Below are positions 57,849 to 64,000 of a DNA stretch of 64,000 nt, piece by piece. How positions within the stretch are numbered: the first letter of the stretch is position 1; the number at the start of each line of letters is the position of its first letter. The position numbers and the translations under genes were made by a program. The stretch covers positions 83,333-147,332 of the forward strand of contig JAGFNK010000085.1 of NCBI GenBank assembly GCA_025769875.1, written 5' to 3'. The notes beneath the pieces were generated by a model. That model did not search any database and was not told where the DNA came from. It worked only from the letters and a program-made list of their open reading frames with translations. This DNA is from Russula earlei (lineage: Eukaryota > Basidiomycota > Agaricomycetes > Russulales > Russulaceae).

Positions 57849-59585
57849 ATGTCGTCATCTCAACCCTCTGCCCCTGTTGTCCCCATCCTTGATGGTGCAA
57901 ACTATGGTATTTGGTCAAAGGCAATGAAAGCCTACCTCATGTCCGTTGGACTGTGGGGTTATTGCAATGGCACATTTGACATGCCAACCCTTCCTGGACT
58001 TCCTCAGGCACCTCTTTCTGAAGAGATTGCTGCCCAGGCTGCCGCTATCATAGCCCTGAGAGAATGGAACAAAGGGAATGATATGGCAGTTGGTCATATG
58101 GTCCTTCGATCTAGCATTGCAATCCAGCAGGATCTCACGACCCTGGATAGTGCTGAAACTATCTGGAATTGCCTTGAAACCCTTTATGGCATGGCAACTA
58201 CAGTTAGCATCTATAAGGACTTTAAAGAAGCCATCTCCATTCGCAATAACCTGAGCCAACATCCTGGCCCACAAATAGATCAGATGCATGCTGCATTCCA
58301 GCGTCTCACCGCCTCCTCCCTTCCTATCCCTGACACCTTGCAGGCACTCATCATCCTCGCCACCATTCCCCAGAAATGGGAAATGCTTGTCCACATTGTT
58401 ACTCAGAACTATGAAGTGGCTGACCTTAATGCTAAGGACATCCGAGAGGCTATTGTCTCTCAATATCAAACTGAGATCAATCGCGGAACAGGCAAGAAGC
58501 ACAGCGCGCAGAAGCTTTCAGCTGTCAAGCGCAAGCATGGTGACCCCTCCTTCTCCAATCAGCAGCAGGGCAATAAGCCCAAGCGCGATGAAGATAAGGA
58601 CAAGTGCCAGCGCGGTAAGTGTGGCGGCAAAGGAAAAGGGAAAGGCAAGGAGAAAGCCGATCAAAGCCATGGTCCTGGACATTCTCATATTGCGGATGTT
58701 GCCGCACTCCCACTCCTGACCATTACCACTATTGCCCATCTGGGTCCTTCGGGGATCCAACAACGTACCATCACAACTGCGACTGACCCTCGCAAACGCA
58801 CTCACGGCCCTTACAAGGCCTTAAACAAAGCGCTTGATCTTGCTGATGATCTTGGGGTAACTCCCACTATACAGACAGTCAAGACCCTCAAGCAGCGGAT
58901 CTCGACTCAATCCGCTGCCTCGTCAAGTGCGGTCAAATTACCGTTGCCTGTCCCTGAACCAATGGACCAGGACGATGGCAACTTCGTGCAAACAAATACG
59001 TCGGATTTATTCAACATATATGATGGTATCCCAGAAGGTGCTGCCACCCCTGAGCGTGCTCTGACTCTGTCGGATGAAGTGCTTGACTGGGGCAGCGACC
59101 CCGAAGATAATGAAGCGTGCGTGCGCCTCCCTCTCTCCTTTCACTTGCTAAAGAACCTATTAGCATCTCCCCAGCCCCAAAGCGGGCTAGATATGTCTAA
59201 AAAGTGTTCGCGTGTATCGCACAATGTACAAATTAGTGCAGGAAGTAGTTCCCTGCATAGTGAATGTAACACCAATTGTTCAAGATGTAGAGGAAAGCAT
59301 GACTTGAGTAAAATGGGATCCTTATGGCTCCTAGACTCTGGTGCATCAGCACACTTCACCTTCAAAATAAAAGATTTTATAGAGTATACGCCGGCTTTGC
59401 TGCACGAAAGATCCCCTGTTAAAACTGCCGATAACACAATATATGTGGAAGGCAAAGGCGCTGTGTTGCTTCGGCACACTGTCAACTCTAAAATGGTTGT
59501 CACGCGCATTTCTCCTGTTCTCTATATTCCGAAAATTAACACTCGGATATTATCTATGGGGGAGTTTTTACAACAAGTGTCATGA
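57849..59585 (+). CDS. Copia-type gag-protease, pol missing
   Basis: A single 578-codon frame whose ATG lies 157 bp after the primer site. The N-terminal gag (ILDGANYGIWSKAMKAYLM, WKGND-type helices, MHAAFQRLTASSLPIPDTLQALIIL, DLNAKDIREAIVSQ) is the UBN2/copia gag domain. A basic Lys/Gly linker follows (KCQRGKCGGKGKGKG), in which the usual CCHC knuckle is not intact. Residues near 495 give LWLLDSGASAHFTF, the aspartic protease motif DSGA, followed by NTIYVEGKGAV and SPVLYIPKINTRILSMG. The frame ends just after the protease; integrase and reverse transcriptase are absent because the next bases belong to another repeat. The leader and start codon match the fragment at 41828-42011. Confidence 0.85.
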   Translation: MSSSQPSAPVVPILDGANYGIWSKAMKAYLMSVGLWGYCNGTFDMPTLPGLPQAPLSEEIAAQAAAIIALREWNKGNDMAVGHMVLRSSIAIQQDLTTLDSAETIWNCLETLYGMATTVSIYKDFKEAISIRNNLSQHPGPQIDQMHAAFQRLTASSLPIPDTLQALIILATIPQKWEMLVHIVTQNYEVADLNAKDIREAIVSQYQTEINRGTGKKHSAQKLSAVKRKHGDPSFSNQQQGNKPKRDEDKDKCQRGKCGGKGKGKGKEKADQSHGPGHSHIADVAALPLLTITTIAHLGPSGIQQRTITTATDPRKRTHGPYKALNKALDLADDLGVTPTIQTVKTLKQRISTQSAASSSAVKLPLPVPEPMDQDDGNFVQTNTSDLFNIYDGIPEGAATPERALTLSDEVLDWGSDPEDNEACVRLPLSFHLLKNLLASPQPQSGLDMSKKCSRVSHNVQISAGSSSLHSECNTNCSRCRGKHDLSKMGSLWLLDSGASAHFTFKIKDFIEYTPALLHERSPVKTADNTIYVEGKGAVLLRHTVNSKMVVTRISPVLYIPKINTRILSMGEFLQQVS

Positions 59586-60460
59586 ACCATTCTCTGGAGA
59601 GGGCCCTTGAAGGACCCTTCCTTATAGGAGGAAACCCAGCCTCTATGGTGTCACCCTGTTCACACGAGCAAAAGGGCCCCACTTAGAGGCAACCCTTTTA
59701 GCAATAAAAGACAATACTAGGACCTTCCTAGAGACCCTTTAGGATGACTATAAGTGCTCTACAATAGACACTAACACAGTATCAAAGACCCTGCAATGTG
59801 TTATTAGACTAACCCTAATAACTATAGAATGAACTATAAGGCAATACTAGGGACCTTAATAGAAACATTAGGGTCGACTTTAAGGACCCTAATAGAACTA
59901 TATAAGGGGCCTTATAGAATAACACTATTCCCCGAACCAGACTACAAGTCCTCAAATGACCAGCCCTAAACTAACTAACAAGAAATGAATCAGGTGCTTG
60001 CATGTGTACTAAAGCAGTGAACATGTGGACAGTGAAGGCTCTTACTCATCAAGAGAAGCCTTCTTACTCAGCAGCTTACTGAGCATGACTGAGCATGCTC
60101 AGTAAGCGTACTCCGACTTCTTACTCATCACTCTATTGTGCTTGATAACAAGGTTATGACTTGTTCCCTATTTAGCAGTTCTCTTGTAGTATATAAGCGC
60201 TCAATAAAGTAGCAGACAGTCCTCAGACAGTCCATTTGTTTACAGCACTCTCCATTCCTGGGATACTCCTTTAAGGACCGTCCCCTTGTGACTATCCTGG
60301 CCTCCTCTCTGCATGACTGTTCAACTCTCACAGTGACAGTACCTCTCTGGTATTTGTTACTACTCTGGACTCTACTCCTTGCCCACACCGTCTTGGACAT
60401 CTATTGACTCGTCTCCGAGCTTACCCCTCGCTCTTGAACTGGATAGTTCAACAGTGAGTC
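59586..60460 (+). repeat. Unclassified repeat and LTR-like leader
   Basis: Bases 59586-59940 show degenerate repetition of AGGGACC/CTTATAG-type words. A 13-bp palindrome, CTTACTGAGCATG / CATGCTCAGTAAG, lies at 60075-60106. A promoter-like TAGTATATAAGCGC is at 60188-60201, followed by a pyrimidine-rich leader to GTTCAACA at 60454. It probably includes the LTR or leader of the element encoding the following frames. No gene is present. Confidence 0.4.
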
Positions 60461-62182
60461 TTGACATCTGGACAGTCTCTCACAACCCGCACTGACCAGT
60501 CAACTCATCAAGTGTCTGACAATATCCCGACCACTGGTTCTCCAGAGCCTTGCACTCCTGACATCCAACTACTTTCCCTTCCCCAATCTCTCCCACTTGT
60601 TCCAACCCCATCTCCACCACCTGGACTTCCCCCCATTGCAGTTCATCCCCTTCCAGGGACTTACGTAGAAGACAACCCTCTCAACAATTAAGAAAACATT
60701 CCCCCAGTCCCACAAGGTTTCTTTAATCCTCCGGACTGCGCGGAGTACGCCTTCCACCCCCACCAGTTTCAGGTTTATCACGTCCAACACAATGAAGTAG
60801 AACACTGGCGCCCTTTGGAGGAAGCAGGACAACGCGACGCCCTTTCCACCATCCATACTATAGGTCACTTGCTCCAGCGACCATCCACCGACATCTTTGT
60901 TTCCCCATTCCGGGCCAAAATCGCCCACACTTTTGCAGGTACTGCCTACCAACCACAACCTTGTCAAGCAATTTAACTTGGCAAGCTTTGAGGTGTGTAG
61001 TTCTGTAGGGATACACCCTCCGGACATAGACTTCCCCTTCGGTTGCCTCCACTACTTGTTTAATTCCTCCATATATCGCCATCTGGAGACACTGCCCCCC
61101 ATTTATCGATTTGCGTACCAAGGATCTTTTATCCTCACTTCCATCCATGACTTCCTTGACGGCAGAGTTTATTACTCATACGCTTACTTGAAGATAGCCG
61201 AGGGAGGATATATATCATTCGAGAACAGCTTCTCAAACTCCTTTGACAACCTCTGCATCTACCCCACCTTGTCTTGCTTTTGCTTCCTCCCCTGTCTCCC
61301 TCCGAACCCTCTGCTTACTTTGGATCCTCTTCACCCAAGTGTTATCAACATAGCTACCTAGTGCACAGTTCTTGAAAGTAAGAACTACCCTTGTAACACT
61401 AGACCAAAGAAATCAAAGCTTTTTCTGCAGTGCCTCCGAGATTCACAATTTCCCCCAACCCAAGCGCTGATTCTGAGTATGACTCAGAAGACGACACAAT
61501 CCTCCATCAGCACGAGCTCATCGCTAACCACCTTCCCATCCTTCAGGATATTTACTTTCCCCCGATTTCCATTGTCAACATCTATGACCGGCAACAAATT
61601 GAGATCTGGTCTCACAACACCTACGTCCTCCGAGACTTAGTAGGCCTTCTTCCATTTGGACAAGTCCTCAACCAAGTACAATACGACTTGTTCGTTGACA
61701 CTCTTAGTCACCTAGTTGAACCTGCTCACTGCCAACTCTTGTTTTGGTACCTCTCCAACTCTAGAAACTTCAACGGAGAGCCAACTGGTATCCTCACCCT
61801 CACAGACAGCGATGAAAAGCTGTGGACTGAAGTCATCCTACCTCAGCATTACGCTCTCATCCAAGAACTATTGGAGGGGCAAGCCTCGTATTATCTATCC
61901 CTCTTCACCCTCACGCACGAACACATCTCGGTGCAGTATAATTACCTCCGCCTTAACAGATCTACACAAGGAGGACCTGCAACCCTCCAGTTGGCGTATG
62001 TAGAAGGCAGAAGGTACATTTACAACTGGAGAGAGAAGCTACCTGGACCCACAGCATCATCGATGCCCCCCAGAACCTCGTGGACCCTGTGGGGCTTTAT
62101 TCTCTGCCGCCAGCAGTTTACACTGGTCCCCCTGTCCCCGAAGAACTCTCCACCATCAGCCGACCTCTCACCCCTGTAGTGA
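60461..62182 (+). pseudogene. Broken retroelement-like ORFs, part 1
   Basis: The first frame (TTG start, Pro-rich, LPPIAVHPLPGTYVEDNPL) stops at 60689 and resumes in phase (FFNPPDCAEYAFHPHQFQVYH...TFAGTAYQPQP). A second frame continues with FEVCSSVGIHPPDIDFPFGC and LPPIYRFAYQGSF to 61361. A CTGCAG splice-like site at 61430 opens a 249-codon frame (PRFTISPNPSADSEYDSEDD, LLFWYLSNSRNFNG, QASYYLSLFTLTHEHISVQYNYLRLN). No domain is recognised. The order and length are gag-like for an uncharacterised Agaricomycete LTR element. Whether introns or mutations explain the breaks is open. Confidence 0.4.
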
Positions 62183-62436
62183 GACGAACCCCGACCAGCA
62201 GCATCCTGCACTCATTGGTCCCCTACACCAACTTGCCCCGCCATCTGCCTCTGCCTCAGAGAGGTGTGCAACTGCGGCTTCTGACCCAACACGCCCCCCA
62301 CGCCACCAGGAATAACCCTGTGGACCCCAGGAGATAGACACCTCCCGCATCAGCCACTCTGGTGCCCTCTCACAGATGAAGAGGCTGCCGCTCTGCTTCT
62401 GCAGTTTCAAGCTCCCGAGTAGACCACCTGTTACCA

Positions 62437-63600
62437 TTGACTCCACCTGTTATCCCAATCCCACTTCCCCATACTCACAGTCGATTAACCCCTTTTGCTA
62501 CTCTGTTAGTAGAACATCCAAGTAGTAACGAGTCCCCCCCAGGATCCATAGTTGGTTTATGGTGCTACTTTCCAGAATTAGCATACTTAGGATCAGTTCT
62601 ACCCCATAGAATGCGTAGGGAGTTACTAGACTTCAAAAATCATTGCAAGGAACTGTGGCAAGTGCAGACACAAGCCTTTGTTCGCATAGATCACCCCATA
62701 GAGGAGATCAGTCAATTTGCTCTGCACCCTTTAGACTTTGAAGGCTTTCTCTGGAAAGGCTGCGTGGCCATAACATACTCTGGCATCACCAAAGAATATT
62801 TCCGCATTGCCCAAAACCTTCAAACCCGACAAAGGGGCATCCCCACATTACTCCCAGCCTACGCCATCACATACCCCTGGGACACAACTCACTGGACCAC
62901 CTGTTCCTCTATAGGATCCCAGTAGCCACCTATGCAGAAGTAGTAAAAGGCGAAGGCCTTTACAGACCACATGATCACAGGAGATGCATCTTTCATCTCA
63001 CAAGAAAGGATCAACATCTTTTTCAACTCCCATTCTATTGCAAAGATCCCTACTGCTACTGGCACAAAGATTGGCATTACACCTGCGTCTGGCACAAGTC
63101 CTGGGACTCATAGCCCACCATTTGGCCAGCAACATATGCAGAGGTTGTAAAGGGGGAGAACCTTTACAAACCTGTACGCTTCATCGGGCGTATCTATTAT
63201 TGCACACCAGAAGAACACCGCCACTCTCTAGAGCACCCCTACTTCTGTAAGGACCCATATTGTCCGTGGCACCGAGATTGGCACCGTTAGTGAATGAGCC
63301 AAAGTCCAGAAGAAGAGACTTCTCGAAGACCCCCTTACGGAAAGTGAACAACTACAAATTCCTGTCTTCTTCTGCAACGTCGACTATAATATCACTGGAG
63401 AATACTATAGCAGCTTCTGTAGAGACCGAACGGTCACCCAATATGATACCCTTTATGACCCTTGGACCTTAGACACGAGGAAAGACTGGGACGAAGAGGA
63501 CGTTGAACTCACTCAAGAAACTCTTCGAACCCTCATCCCGGAGATCGCCTTTCTTCACAATTTTGATCTCCTCACTGGAACTGCAATATTCCAAGGTTGA
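62437..63600 (+). pseudogene. Broken ORFs with duplicated Cys/His motif, part 2
   Basis: Frame 62437-62925 encodes GLWCYFPELAYLGSVL, LDFEGFLWKGCVAITYSGIT. In another frame from 62919, two related units follow in the same phase: ATYAEVVKGEGLYRP...FYCKDPYCYWHKDWH, a TAG at 63111, then ATYAEVVKGENLYKP...YFCKDPYCPWHRDWHR, stop at 63288. The C-x4-C-x2-H-x3-H arrangement suggests a zinc site. A third frame then runs from about 63340 to 63597 (LQIPVFFCNVDYNITGEYYSSF, PEIAFLHNFDLLTGTAIFQG). The protein family is unknown to me. Confidence 0.4.
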
Positions 63601-64000
63601 ACAGTTCACTGGAGCAGGAATCTCAAACTATTCACATATCGAAACCACAAGCCAGTCGATTTCTCGACCACTCAAGAAGAAGCCGAACAAGCAGAAGTCA
63701 CCCTGCACCCTTGAAGCTACAGTAGAAACTGCATCAAGGGTTCTATCACAGGTTACCAGAGCCCTCCTCACCCCGGCACGAGGGAACACTCCAACACCAG
63801 GCCCATCTAGAGTACCAGGGGGATTTGACTCCCCAGAACCAAGCCACCTTCCCACTCCTGTAACAGTAGGACAACACACAGTAGCGGTGCCCCCACCACC
63901 ACCTCTGTCTCCTACATGAACAACACAAGTTCCTGCTCTTTCAGTCAGAACCCAAACACCACCAGCACCACCACCGGTAGCTCCTGTACAAGCAGCACCA
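63601..64000 (+). pseudogene. Pro-rich tail frame running off the window
   Basis: Frame to 63919 contains SRPLKKKPNKQKSP and TPTPGPSRVPGGFDSPEPSHLPTP, a Pro/Ser-rich linker of the kind found in basidiomycete retroelement gag proteins. It stops at 63917-63919, and similar Pro-rich sequence continues to the window end, so the element probably extends beyond it. Confidence 0.35.

Overview
The window reads as nuclear DNA of a filamentous basidiomycete, most likely an Agaricomycete. The evidence is the gene set with many short (45-65 bp) GT-AG introns, and repeats of Agaricomycete type: gag-like LTR remnants, a copia element, a hAT element, Crinkler/kinase genes and DUF6532. I cannot name the genus. 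No tRNA, rRNA, CRISPR or bacterial operon structure was seen.

Region 1 (1-9.05 kb) is a nest of repeats. A ~154-bp tandem unit occurs in three arrays (two direct, one inverted). Two inverted-repeat pairs are nested with them: ~410-bp arms around a decayed LTR-retroelement, and ~1.75-kb arms around a 0.4-kb loop.

Region 2 (9.1-31 kb) is a compact host gene island: a small orphan ORF, a group I G-alpha subunit (-), a DAP1/MAPR cytochrome-b5-like protein (-), a SEC2-type Rab exchange factor (-), a sphingolipid delta-4 desaturase (-) divergent from thymidylate synthase (+), a Zn2Cys6 regulator (+), a NIMA-family kinase (+) and an HMG-box regulator (+). Exon structures worked out by hand give family-typical proteins: G-alpha 354 aa, DAP1 184 aa, thymidylate synthase 307 aa, NIMA kinase 809 aa. 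The desaturase and the HMG gene each carry one apparent +1 slip at a short G run.

Region 3 (30.6-41.5 kb) holds a ~1.8-kb direct segmental duplication. It carries the tail of the HMG gene, its 3' flank and the head of a Crinkler-like gene. Copy A leads into a decayed Crinkler-header / restriction-endonuclease-fold / protein-kinase gene of the inter-organism-conflict type. Copy B has an open header but is cut by a copia LTR.

Region 4 (41.4-64 kb) is again transposon-rich: a copia LTR with a half-tRNA-type primer site, a 3.3-kb hAT element whose first catalytic Asp appears to be Asn, a Myb/SANT fragment, a ~406-bp foldback element with TAA target duplication, a second copy of the Pro/Ala-rich gag remnant on the minus strand, a 5'-truncated DUF6532 gene, a CCHC gag on the minus strand, a copia 5' LTR plus gag-protease, and a run of broken ORFs with a duplicated Cys/His motif reaching the window end. 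One ordinary host-like gene (47.9-49.7 kb) lies among these repeats.
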